From an uncultured Bacteroidales bacterium (GTDB lineage: Bacteria; Bacteroidota; Bacteroidia; Bacteroidales; Paludibacteraceae): a DNA stretch of 60,708 nt. Below are positions 50,600 to 59,284 of this stretch, piece after piece. Below the pieces are notes generated by a model. It had not been told where the DNA came from and did not search any database. It saw only the letters and a program-made list of their open reading frames with translations. The DNA lies in NCBI GenBank assembly GCA_902799185.1, contig CADBZO010000006.1:1-60708 (forward strand). Reading direction: 5' to 3'. The position numbers and the translations under genes were made by a program. The number at the start of each line of letters is the position of its first letter. Position 1 is the stretch's first letter.

Positions 50600-53500
50600 T
50601 TATCGGATGATTTGTCCGGTTACCGTATAGCGTACATTGCCGCGCTCGATGAGGAGCATGCCGTTGCGAAGTATCTTGGTTGCCTGCACGTGGTCTCCCT
50701 GTACATTCTCCACATTCTCAACAGCGGTGGCGTCAGAAGAGGTCGCAACGAAGAGCACATTCTGGATGAAGCAGATGCCGGCCAGGTTGTTGCAGTTGTA
50801 GAATCCTATCTGCTCGCAGTTGGTTTTGCCGTTGTCTTTGATATCCAGTACGATGTGGTTCCATTGACCGGCCGTGAGTTCGAACGCCGTAGAAGCGGCT
50901 CCTACGCCGATTACCTGAATATCCAGTTTGGCATTAGCGGCTGTCGGATAGACATCCATCTCCAGCGCGTTGTACGCCGTGATGTCGGTGGGTGCGAAAG
51001 CCAGACCGAAGCAGCTGCTCGGGGTAGCGTTCGGAGTGATGCAGAGCGCCTTGCTGTCCGCGGTCAGCAGACCTTGCGCGAGAGCCGGGCCGGCATACCA
51101 GTCCTGGACACCGAAAGCGAGGTTGGTGTATTTGTCCGAGAAGAGGCTCAGTACCTTGTCCGCCTCATAAGCCGGAGCCGCAGCGGGAGCCGGAGCCTCC
51201 AGCGTCTTGGCAGAAACGGTGACAGCTTCGGTGGCATTGCCTTTCTCGTCCTTGGCTACTATGGAGAAGGTATATTCGGTATTGGCCTGCAGGTTCGGCA
51301 CTACCACATTGACGGTTGCCCCGCTTGCCCCTGCGGCGGATGCTACTACCGTCTCGCCGTTCATGACCACGTAATTCACTACGCCCATGTTATCCGTTGC
51401 GCTGAGAGCCAGCGTCACGTCGAAATAACCGGCGGTAACCATCGAGCCCGTCAAGTCAGCCGGAGCCTCGTTGTCCTCCAGCGCGGTCGTGCGGTAGAAG
51501 AAGGCGTTGCCTACCCAGAACGTCAGGTTAGCCGCATTGTCGATCTTCACCTGATAGACATTACCCCAGTTGGTCACTTTTGCGAACTCACCCTCGTTCA
51601 GCGCCAGGTCGATGCTGTTCCACTGCTGACCTTTCAGGTTAACAAACTCACCAATCTCAGGGTCATTGCCGGTATTAGCTGCATTGCGGCAAATAGGTAC
51701 GATACGGAGCGAAGCGTCCTTTTCAATCCAGATGTCGTAGTGCAGTTTCTCCATTGTCATAGCGTTGATGGAGAAACCGTCCGTACCGAAATAGCCGGTA
51801 GCGGGAACGGCGTATTTCTTGCCGTACTCCTCTTGTGCGTAGGCGGTACCCGAGCCCCAGTCCTGGAAATTGCAATTGGCGTTATAAGTCGGGCTGTAGA
51901 TAGCCTTGACCTGTGCTGCCGGCCATTCCGGAGCAGGAGCGGCTGCCTGCGGCGCGAAATAATATGCATCCGTCTTAACCTGAACTTGGATAGTATTCGA
52001 TTCGTTCAATGCGGCATCCAGCGCACTGATTGCGAAGTTATAAGTCGTACCGCCCTCAAGACCATCAATCGTGATCTTGCCCTCTACCGGAGTTATCTTG
52101 CGGTCAATAGAATGCGTACTCTCAACAACATGATATTTGGTAACAGCGTTATTATCCGTTGCAGCTACTGCAATCACAACCGACGTACCGGTCTTGCTGT
52201 CCAATTCCGCGCTAACCAATACCGGTGCTTCATCATCGTCCGTTGCTACATATTCCGTTCCGAAAATACGAACCTCTTTCAGACGCAAGAAATTGGCGGT
52301 CTTTTCCAGCGAACGAAGACGAACATAACGGCCTGCTGCATTCACTACATTGAACTGCTCGCTGTTATTACCGGCCGCAACATCGTTCAGTACGGTCTCC
52401 CATGCCTCATCATCAGCTTTGTTGCTATCCGACGGAGCATCGTCACGAACCTGAAGAATATACTTCTTCGATGCCGGATCTCCCCAAACTACATCGATAG
52501 CAAACAAGGTGTATTTATCGCCTAAGTCAACGTACCACCACTCTTCGGTAGCCGGACGGTTAGCATAAGTAACCCAAGCCGTATTCGTATCACCATCATT
52601 AGCCTTGTCAAAGCTCTCTGCCGGGTTGTTGTCATAATAACCACCCTCGCAAGGCTGATTCAATGCCAAATTGGCACTCGGTACACAATATACCTCAATC
52701 TCCTTGCTGATCTCACCGCTTTGTGCAGTTACCGTCACTACGCCCGGCTGCGCTAAAGTAAGCACACCCGCGCTAATCGTACCTGCGGATGCGGGTGATA
52801 TAGATAAGGTAATGTCGGCATCAATATCGTGGTTCAACTGATCCTTACCTTGTGCTGTCAGCGTAATCGTCTCACCCACTTGTGCATAGACAGCTGAAGC
52901 ACTCAGTACAATCTTCGTCAACTCCGGAGTAATCTTACAAACCCCACCGTAAGTATATTCGAATTGCAGCGTCGGCCATGCATTGTTGTCCTTGCTGGTC
53001 GTATATTCGATAATGGCGTTCACATGAATCTTTGTGCCAAAGACAGGAGCTACTACACCCGCTTTCGGAGTCAAAGTAACCTTGTTGCCTGCGCACGAAT
53101 GATCAAAATAAGTAGCTGCCGGTTCGTTGGTGTCGCCCACAGTGAACTTATCAATGGAAATACCATTGCCACGGAAATGGGTAGCTGCATCATTGCCTCC
53201 GAGAGCCTCGCTGATAGTAATAACGACTGAACCATCTGCCTTGGTCTCCCATGTAAAAGCAGCCGTCGTATTACCGCTACTCATTACTTCGCCGCAATAC
53301 TCCGAATTAATGTCGCTGTCTAATTCACCCGTCTCGCCTTTGTCATTATAGACATTCAGACCAAAACGAACCGTCTCACCGTTCTTAATCAAAATCTCGG
53401 TGTTTTTAGCCGTCAGAGCAGACAGATAGAATACCGCTCCCGCGCCATCCTGTTTGTACTGAGCTTCGTTAGCCACCAATACGCCGTTGAAATAAACGGC

Positions 53501-53731
53501 ATTGAATGCGGCATCAGCGAAAGTCACATAAATACCGATTTCAGTGGCAAAACCCGGCTTCTGGATGTTTACCACATCTGTCGGTGTGGCTACTCCATCT
53601 ACCTCACTCCACTTGAACTGATTCGCATAAGCGGCATCAGTGGTTCCGATCCATGCTCCCGGAGCAGTGGTGTAAGCAAAACTCATGATACTTGCGCTTA
53701 GAAAAGCGACTAAGAAGAAAATCTTTTTCAT
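50600..53731 (-). CDS. Large secreted multidomain protein with discoidin and FN3 domains and sorting motif
   Basis: 1043 residues. Signal MKKIFFLVAFLSASIMSFAY. Order: an IQKPGFA-type module (about 20-125), a beta-sandwich region, an Ig-like segment (TLTAQGKDQLNHDIDADITLSISPASAG), a discoidin/CBM32-like domain (LALNQPCEGGYYDNNPAESF...LRLKEVRIFG), an FN3-like domain, a binding-like segment with WPAAQVKAIYSPTYN, another FN3-like domain, a repeat of that segment (ADKVLSLFSDKYTNL) and the end RNGMLLIERGNVRYTVTG. No catalytic motif. It is first in the glucan operon, 3 nt before susC, so it may be a secreted glucan-binding component. Function not established. Confidence 0.85.
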   Translation of the reverse strand: MKKIFFLVAFLSASIMSFAYTTAPGAWIGTTDAAYANQFKWSEVDGVATPTDVVNIQKPGFATEIGIYVTFADAAFNAVYFNGVLVANEAQYKQDGAGAVFYLSALTAKNTEILIKNGETVRFGLNVYNDKGETGELDSDINSEYCGEVMSSGNTTAAFTWETKADGSVVITISEALGGNDAATHFRGNGISIDKFTVGDTNEPAATYFDHSCAGNKVTLTPKAGVVAPVFGTKIHVNAIIEYTTSKDNNAWPTLQFEYTYGGVCKITPELTKIVLSASAVYAQVGETITLTAQGKDQLNHDIDADITLSISPASAGTISAGVLTLAQPGVVTVTAQSGEISKEIEVYCVPSANLALNQPCEGGYYDNNPAESFDKANDGDTNTAWVTYANRPATEEWWYVDLGDKYTLFAIDVVWGDPASKKYILQVRDDAPSDSNKADDEAWETVLNDVAAGNNSEQFNVVNAAGRYVRLRSLEKTANFLRLKEVRIFGTEYVATDDDEAPVLVSAELDSKTGTSVVIAVAATDNNAVTKYHVVESTHSIDRKITPVEGKITIDGLEGGTTYNFAISALDAALNESNTIQVQVKTDAYYFAPQAAAPAPEWPAAQVKAIYSPTYNANCNFQDWGSGTAYAQEEYGKKYAVPATGYFGTDGFSINAMTMEKLHYDIWIEKDASLRIVPICRNAANTGNDPEIGEFVNLKGQQWNSIDLALNEGEFAKVTNWGNVYQVKIDNAANLTFWVGNAFFYRTTALEDNEAPADLTGSMVTAGYFDVTLALSATDNMGVVNYVVMNGETVVASAAGASGATVNVVVPNLQANTEYTFSIVAKDEKGNATEAVTVSAKTLEAPAPAAAPAYEADKVLSLFSDKYTNLAFGVQDWYAGPALAQGLLTADSKALCITPNATPSSCFGLAFAPTDITAYNALEMDVYPTAANAKLDIQVIGVGAASTAFELTAGQWNHIVLDIKDNGKTNCEQIGFYNCNNLAGICFIQNVLFVATSSDATAVENVENVQGDHVQATKILRNGMLLIERGNVRYTVTGQIIR

Positions 53732-53813
53732 GGTCGTAATTTTAGTTAGTTAGTTATTGTTTAATAAATGATATCGTACCCGGTATCGTTCGGTTAACTT
53801 TGTTAAACCGTTG

Positions 53814-53845
53814 CAAAGTTACTGCTTTTTCCGCATATACACAAG
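53814..53845 (-). promoter_or_regulatory. Promoter of the beta-glucan utilization operon
   Basis: The minus strand reads CTTG (53842-53845), 20 nt, TAACTTTG (53814-53821). It matches the promoter at 60241-60272 at 27 of 32 positions including the spacer. A CGGTT-AAC/GTT-AACCG hairpin at 53791-53810 lies at the start of the leader. Confidence 0.75.
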
Positions 53846-53912
53846 TATTTCCGTATGCTGCGCAACATAAAAGTAACACAAGTATTTCCGTATGCTGCGC
53901 AACATAAAAGTA
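53839..53912 (+). repeat. Perfect tandem 37-bp repeat spanning the -33 region
   Basis: Two identical 37-bp units, 53839-53875 and 53876-53912. Each begins ACACAAGTATTTCCG and ends CATAAAAGTA. The first copy includes the -33 element of the operon promoter. Confidence 0.95.
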
Positions 53913-53966
53913 CGAAAAGTACGGAAAATACATTTGGTTTTCAGCGACTTACACTAAAATACATAC

Positions 53967-53998
53967 AAAAAAAAGTACGTACTTAGTACATACCTTTT
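53967..53998 (-). terminator. Terminator after the 132-residue gene
   Basis: AAAAGTACGTACT pairs with AGTACATACCTTTT. On the minus strand the stem is followed by a T8 run. It begins 18 nt past the stop at 54016 and isolates that gene from the glucan operon. Confidence 0.75.
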
Positions 53999-54015
53999 AG
54001 TGCTTCTGAAGATGA

Positions 54016-54414
54016 TTAGGAGTTGGGAGATTTCATTTCCTGCACCAGCACCGCGCGGACAAAGTTAGGGAAGGTCTTGCGTGGGGATGGCGAGTTGAGT
54101 TGTTCCCTCCAGCGGGTGTACAGTTCCATGTATCGGGGATGTGCTTTATTATTAATGATGTCTTTCGCGGCGATACAGGCTTCTCTCCATTTGGCCCGCT
54201 GCGCTTTTTCCCTGTCCGAGAGCGGGTCCCGCTTCAGGTCACGGCGCTCCTGGAGATAAATCTCATTAGGTCCGCAAGCGACAATCTCTCCGGTGAGGGG
54301 GTCTTTGACATGTTTGACCCGTGTGACGGTAATGCGGTTTGATCCCTGATCCAATTTCTTTCTGATAGCGCCAGTCATGAATTGCACGCCATCAACGGAT
54401 TTCATATGTGCCAT
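54016..54414 (-). CDS. Bacteroidales small protein of unknown function
   Basis: 132 residues, no signal or membrane segment. VTRVKHVKDPLTGEIVACGPNEIYLQERRDLKRDPLSDREKAQRAKWREAC is a block I have seen in many Bacteroidales proteins (pattern DPLTGE.VA.GPNEIY.Q.RRD...PL). The remainder is helical, basic and rich in Trp/Arg (YMELYTRWREQL). Function not known; nucleic-acid binding is only a guess from charge. It has its own promoter (54551-54582) and terminator. Its leader is about 135 nt. Confidence 0.75.
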   Translation of the reverse strand: MAHMKSVDGVQFMTGAIRKKLDQGSNRITVTRVKHVKDPLTGEIVACGPNEIYLQERRDLKRDPLSDREKAQRAKWREACIAAKDIINNKAHPRYMELYTRWREQLNSPSPRKTFPNFVRAVLVQEMKSPNS

Positions 54415-54503
54415 ATCTATAATAGGTGTTATAATAGTTGGTCAACTTATCTATAACAAATTCGGGGTGTTTCAGGTTGTTTTTTAGGAAATAATCACAA
54501 AAG

Positions 54504-54652
54504 AAGCCGGGTAACATCCGGTACAATGGGCGCTGATCCCAATTGCGGTACAAAGGTACAAAAAATATTTGACATATGCAAATTTTTGGAGTGCCGAAAG
54601 TGGAAAAACGCAAAAAAAGAAGAAAAAAGCCGGATAATATCCGGCACAATGG
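54504..54652 (+). repeat. Pair of 26-bp dyad repeats flanking a promoter
   Basis: AAGCCGGRTAAYATCCGGYACAATGG-like copies lie at 54504-54529 and 54627-54652, one on each side of the promoter at 54551-54582. The second has a perfect GCCGGATA/TATCCGGC dyad. A separate perfect dyad, GTCCGAAT-CAA-ATTCGGAC, lies at 54681-54699. Otherwise 54415-54807 has no gene that I can support. Confidence 0.75.
54551..54582 (-). promoter_or_regulatory. Promoter of the 132-residue gene
   Basis: The minus strand reads TTTG (54579-54582), 20 nt, TACCTTTG (54551-54558), with TATGTCAAATA at the start of the spacer. Confidence 0.8.
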
Positions 54653-54754
54653 ACAAAGAGCACGAAGGAAAGGGAGTGATGTCCGAATCAAATTCGGACG
54701 TAACGGACGAAGGAAAGAAAGAGCACAAAGGGGATGAGGGGGGAGAAACAAAAC

Positions 54755-54788
54755 CACAAGGAGCCCTCTGCATGGAAGGCTCCTTGTG
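54755..54788 (-). terminator. Terminator after the secreted-protein/peptide operon
   Basis: CACAAGGAGCC and GGCTCCTTGTG form an 11-bp perfect stem. On the minus strand it is followed by GTTTTGTTT. It lies 20 nt past the stop of the 47-residue peptide gene. Confidence 0.8.
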
Positions 54789-54807
54789 TTGATACGAGAG
54801 TAGGCGG

Positions 54808-54951
54808 TTAGAATATTTCTATAGGATGATCTAAGTCAGAGTCTGTCTGCTTGATTCCTTTGATACCCCCACCGGTACTGACATCCTGCATCAGCATAAA
54901 CGATGCAGTACACTCCATAATTTGAGTAACAGGACTATTGTATGTTTTCAT
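54808..54951 (-). CDS. 47-residue peptide gene with GGG motif
   Basis: Complete small frame: ATG at 54951, TAA at 54808-54810. The peptide starts MKTYNSPVTQIMECTASFML, continues MQDVSTGGGIKGIKQ and ends DSDLDHPIEIF. No signal peptide. It resembles short Bacteroidales peptides I recall that begin MK.Y..P....ME and carry a Gly-rich stretch after a hydrophobic segment, sometimes likened to GG-leader precursors. It starts 27 nt after the stop of the large secreted-protein gene and is followed by a strong terminator, so it is the last gene of that operon. Function unknown. Confidence 0.65.
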   Translation of the reverse strand: MKTYNSPVTQIMECTASFMLMQDVSTGGGIKGIKQTDSDLDHPIEIF

Positions 54952-54978
54952 AATATTCAAATTTTATGGGTTGTACAT

Positions 54979-57900
54979 TTATTTAATCCATTGTCCTTGC
55001 GCGTTATACGTGCGTCCGTCGCGTATAATAAGGAGCTGTCCGTCACGAAGCACCTTTGTACATTGTACCGGGGCGCTTTGTACATCACTGATGCCTGTAG
55101 CTATTTCCGTCTCTTTGTTATTGAAGATCACTCTCGCACGGGGTGCATTTGCGCCGCTGGTCGAGAAGTCCAGCACGAAATAGCCACGGAGCGCATTCAT
55201 CGGCTGATCGTTTCGCAGCACCGAAGCGGCATAGAGGTACTGGTCGCTACCAAGCACATAAGCGTTAGGGATGTTTTTCAACTCTTCGCCTGTGGTCGGT
55301 GCATAGATGCCGTAGTACTTAGCATAGCCGTCAGCAGGCTCATGAAGGTCTTTGTTTACAGTCACGCCCGTAAAGACAGGATTAGTGACATCAGCGCTCG
55401 GCGTATAGAGGTAAGGCACACCGGCTTCGATAGCCTCAGCGTCCACGAAGTTGATCCGCAGATCGCCGTTGTCTTTGAGGTAGGAGTTATTGAGTTTGGT
55501 TAACTGCCCCGGCAGTTTCTCTGCCCGCTGCTCCGCCTCCACACCAAACGGCAGCACGAGGGTGTAGAGGTTACCGGCGGTGAAGGAACGACCCAGAACT
55601 CCGATGACTGTTCGACCATCATAGGTTGTAAGGATAGCGCTGTTATCTTTCTCTTCGTCAACAGCAACTGCCTGCGGCAGAGGATCGTTCTTAAAACCTA
55701 CGGTGTAGGTGAAATTGTATGCAGGAGCACCATAAGATTCACTCGCGAAAGTTAATTGGAGATGAAGCTCTGTGCCGTCTGTGTAAGTGCCTGCTGTGGT
55801 AAAGGTGCCAGTATGGTTTTCTGCATCATATCCACTAAATGCTCCTGTCACATCACCCTCAATACCACTAACATATCCAACTACGTTTTTATCAGTAGTC
55901 ATCGTGAATGTTAGTTTATGGTCCGTCCCGCGTGTAATAGAATAGGTATATGCGGTCAAACCTTCTAGCGGACTAACGGTACTATAACCATACCAGGTAG
56001 CAGGTGTTATAGAACCTACTACCTTTACAGTGCACGTAGCTGACTTTGTACCATCAGCAACAGAAGTAGCAGTGATGTGAGCAGTTCCTTCAGCGACTGC
56101 TGTTACATAACCCGTGTTAGACACAGTTGCTACTGTCTCATTATCCGAAGACCAAGTAATAGACTTGTTTTCTACAAATGAAGGAAGAACTGTTGCGGAT
56201 AATTGCAATGTCTCACCCTTTACAACGGTTGCTGCCGCATGAGAAATCTCAACGGACTCAACAGATGAAGAGGGTCTTTCGTTTGAATCACCTACGCGAT
56301 AAGTAGTCGGGACATCAATTCTTGGGCCTCCAAAGAAGAAGAATGGATTAGAAGATGGATTAGAAGATAGTTGAGCACCTTTTTCGTAGGTTTCTTCTGT
56401 AGTAAATGAAACTGCGCGATTGACATCATCATAACCGGTAAGTGAATGCCATCCATTATCTCCGTTCACACCGTCATATACTTGTTTTACTCCTATACCG
56501 GAAGCATCTCCTCCAAAGTAAACTTTATAAGTCAGAGTTTTGTTGACGTTTCGAGTAATAGACCAGATTACATCCATGTCTAGTTTATCACCGATCCACT
56601 CTGCACTTCTTTGGATACCCCACCATGTTTTGTCAGTGATAGGTTCAACAGTCAGTTCACAAGTAGCAGAAACATCGGAGCCATCATTTGCCGTAGCGGT
56701 AATACGAGCCGTTCCGGCTGTGTGGGTTGTAATAACGCCATCGACTACAGTTGCTACACTTTCTGCATTCGAAGACCAAGTGATGGATTTATCAGTTGCA
56801 TTAACAGGAGCCACACTTGCTGTCAGTGTCAGCGATTCTCCGAGTTCTATTGTTGCGGATGTGTGATTAAGTGTAATAGATTCAACATTTACACCTGCAT
56901 CTACATGCTCCAGTCCAAAGACTTGGAAATCATACATAGAAATACCATATTGAAGAGACGGTGTACCATACCCTTCGCGTGCCCATACTCCTACATAACG
57001 GCAAGGGACTGAATTTGAGAAATTATTATAGTACTCGTAATTGAGAGATCCATCATTATTCGAAGCAGGATAAGTATTATATGCGTTGATAGTAGTCCAT
57101 GTCTCTAAATCTGTAGATACCCGGATGTCATAATCGTTTGGACGTGCAGTTTCCCACTTGATTGCAATTTCCGCTATGTCGTATATTGCTTCATTGCCCA
57201 AATCCACATACCACCAATCTTGGAAATCAGGGTTTGCTCCATTATTATAGTGAGTTGCTCCGTCAGATCCCCAGCGGTCGCCAAGATCAGCATTATTTGC
57301 CTTATATGCATTGTCATTATTATAGCCTGCTGTAGCCGTCTTCCCAAATGCCAAGTTGGCACTTACCTCATTACGCACGTTTATAGTAGCCACTTTTCCA
57401 CCGCCGGAGACAGTAATTGTAGCGTCACCTTGCTGTGCCGGAGTATAAACGCCGGCTGCAGTAATCGTTCCTGCACTTCCAGGAGAAATAGCATATTCCG
57501 ATGTTAGGGCAAAGTCATTGCCTAATTGGTCTAATGCTGTTACTGCAATCTGATAATCGGCACCTATCGTACAGAACTTGCCGGGGAGAGAAGCAGAATA
57601 GGTAGTCAGCACCGGAGTAGTGTTATACATGACGCGTAGTTCCCAAAGAGAATAACCATAACCAGTTCCGCGCTCTGTACCATAAATACGCAGATATTGC
57701 GCTACATATTTTCCTCCAAGGTCTATTGTTTGGGTGTTAGGGAACGGGTCTCCCAATATTTCGCTGACATGCTTAATAGTAAAGAAGTTCACGCCGTCAT
57801 CTGATACTTGGATATCATATGTCTTGATATATGCTCCTTCGTGTACCAACTGAACGGAATTAAATGCCTTACAAGCACCAAAATCTACACATATCCATTG

Positions 57901-59262
57901 TGGGTCTGATGCAGGGGTTTCCCAACGAGTTTCTTCCTTACCATCAATTGCAAGGGCTGCGTTTTCATTACTTGGAGCACTCGCTGTCACTGTTGAACCA
58001 GCAGAAGCCAAAGCAATATTCTCATTTTCTGTTGCGGTAAATGTTCCGTCGCCTACTTTGTAATAGATGATGTTGGCGTCATTGGCATCTTGCGTTTGAG
58101 CACTCATCCAGTTTCCTTCAAAATTAGTGTCACTGAACAAGAAGCGAATATACCATTCATTATTTAGGGTCGGGTTATTGATTGTATAAGTATAAGCCCC
58201 TGTAGCATCTGTATTCATTGCGTAATTGCCAAAACCTGCAATTTGCACTTCTGCGTAATCAAGTGCATGTTCAGTTAGACTACGGAGAGTAAAGACAACT
58301 TTATTATCTGCGTAATCTATTTGATAATACATTTTTTTCTCTGTAGGAGATGACCAATCTCCTTTTGCTCCAATGCACTCACTCACTTTAGCGGGTGTAG
58401 GGCCTTCGCCACCACCAGCAGAGGCTGTGGCGTTATAGACATAAATGTCGTAGGTCGTGCTTTCACAGACCATCGTAAAATGCGTTTCTTGCTGGCTGAA
58501 AGTAGATTGGGGAACTTTAATCTGAGCGCCTTCAATTGTATAAGCCTCATTGAGCTCACCTAGTGAGCAAGCACCAAATACAGCAGCCGGAAAAGGAATA
58601 CATATATCGTTGTTTAATAATTGCTTTACACCAAATCTTTCCTCGATAGCGGGTACTGTCAATATTTTAAACTTGTCGGTTCCATTAGTTATCCAACTCT
58701 GTGCACTCCAATCTATCGTTGCAGATTCAGGAGTAGAACCTCCGCCCGAGCATGAAGCCGACATATCTACATCTGTAAGGGTAAAAAGAGCACCATGTGG
58801 TTCAGACGTTTCATTATCTAAACTCATTAAAAAATAGATATTCGCAGTAGTAGGATATGTAGCCCATTCAAAATCCTTCTGCCATTTATTGCCACTTTGA
58901 GTCCAGCCTATTTCGAAATCAGCAACTCCAGGAGCATTGTCATTATTTTTCCATACTCCTCCTGGCCATTGCTGGAAACACCCTCCATCTCTTAAACCTG
59001 TTATATGTTCATTATCAAGAATGATACGAGTTGTTGTTTCATTAAGTTTCTGGATTGTAACATTTACAGATATGCTCGTGTTTTCTCCTGTAGATTGAAC
59101 AGTTTCTCCGCAATACCTTGTCGCAGCCCAACTTACTACACTCACGCATAGCATAAGCAGCAGAGTACATACCTTACGGAGGGATTTACAAGCGAATAGG
59201 GGGGGGTATGCGCCTTGCACATTCTTCGCATAATCCATAATAGATGTTATTTTTTTTCTCAT
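54979..59262 (-). CDS. Giant secreted adhesin-like protein with repeated modules and sorting motif
   Basis: 1427 residues. The export signal (KVCTLLLMLCVSVVSWAA) lies about 30 residues in, behind an odd N-terminal extension containing a C8 run. Modules in order: a first beta domain (YCGETVQS...), a DWSAQSWI module, a binding-like segment, discoidin (IALASAGSTVTASA...LWELRVMYN), Ig-like, second discoidin (NLAFGKTATAGY...), BIG_2, a WYG/SITRN module, BIG_2, a second SITRN module (ATWYGYSTVSP...), a long linker domain and RDGQLLIIRDGRTYNAQG at the end. No catalytic motif. Probably T9SS-exported and glycan- or surface-binding; function not established. Confidence 0.82.
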   Translation of the reverse strand: MRKKITSIMDYAKNVQGAYPPLFACKSLRKVCTLLLMLCVSVVSWAATRYCGETVQSTGENTSISVNVTIQKLNETTTRIILDNEHITGLRDGGCFQQWPGGVWKNNDNAPGVADFEIGWTQSGNKWQKDFEWATYPTTANIYFLMSLDNETSEPHGALFTLTDVDMSASCSGGGSTPESATIDWSAQSWITNGTDKFKILTVPAIEERFGVKQLLNNDICIPFPAAVFGACSLGELNEAYTIEGAQIKVPQSTFSQQETHFTMVCESTTYDIYVYNATASAGGGEGPTPAKVSECIGAKGDWSSPTEKKMYYQIDYADNKVVFTLRSLTEHALDYAEVQIAGFGNYAMNTDATGAYTYTINNPTLNNEWYIRFLFSDTNFEGNWMSAQTQDANDANIIYYKVGDGTFTATENENIALASAGSTVTASAPSNENAALAIDGKEETRWETPASDPQWICVDFGACKAFNSVQLVHEGAYIKTYDIQVSDDGVNFFTIKHVSEILGDPFPNTQTIDLGGKYVAQYLRIYGTERGTGYGYSLWELRVMYNTTPVLTTYSASLPGKFCTIGADYQIAVTALDQLGNDFALTSEYAISPGSAGTITAAGVYTPAQQGDATITVSGGGKVATINVRNEVSANLAFGKTATAGYNNDNAYKANNADLGDRWGSDGATHYNNGANPDFQDWWYVDLGNEAIYDIAEIAIKWETARPNDYDIRVSTDLETWTTINAYNTYPASNNDGSLNYEYYNNFSNSVPCRYVGVWAREGYGTPSLQYGISMYDFQVFGLEHVDAGVNVESITLNHTSATIELGESLTLTASVAPVNATDKSITWSSNAESVATVVDGVITTHTAGTARITATANDGSDVSATCELTVEPITDKTWWGIQRSAEWIGDKLDMDVIWSITRNVNKTLTYKVYFGGDASGIGVKQVYDGVNGDNGWHSLTGYDDVNRAVSFTTEETYEKGAQLSSNPSSNPFFFFGGPRIDVPTTYRVGDSNERPSSSVESVEISHAAATVVKGETLQLSATVLPSFVENKSITWSSDNETVATVSNTGYVTAVAEGTAHITATSVADGTKSATCTVKVVGSITPATWYGYSTVSPLEGLTAYTYSITRGTDHKLTFTMTTDKNVVGYVSGIEGDVTGAFSGYDAENHTGTFTTAGTYTDGTELHLQLTFASESYGAPAYNFTYTVGFKNDPLPQAVAVDEEKDNSAILTTYDGRTVIGVLGRSFTAGNLYTLVLPFGVEAEQRAEKLPGQLTKLNNSYLKDNGDLRINFVDAEAIEAGVPYLYTPSADVTNPVFTGVTVNKDLHEPADGYAKYYGIYAPTTGEELKNIPNAYVLGSDQYLYAASVLRNDQPMNALRGYFVLDFSTSGANAPRARVIFNNKETEIATGISDVQSAPVQCTKVLRDGQLLIIRDGRTYNAQGQWIK

Positions 59263-59284
59263 AATATTAGGTATTTAAGATTAG

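Noticed and set aside
50612-52525. 637-codon plus-strand frame opposite the secreted discoidin/FN3 gene
   Set aside because: Antisense to a protein with a signal peptide, recognisable domains and C-terminal motif; the plus-strand translation is Arg/Val-rich with no motif.
53839-53912. CRISPR-like array
   Set aside because: The two repeat units abut without spacers, and there are no cas genes.
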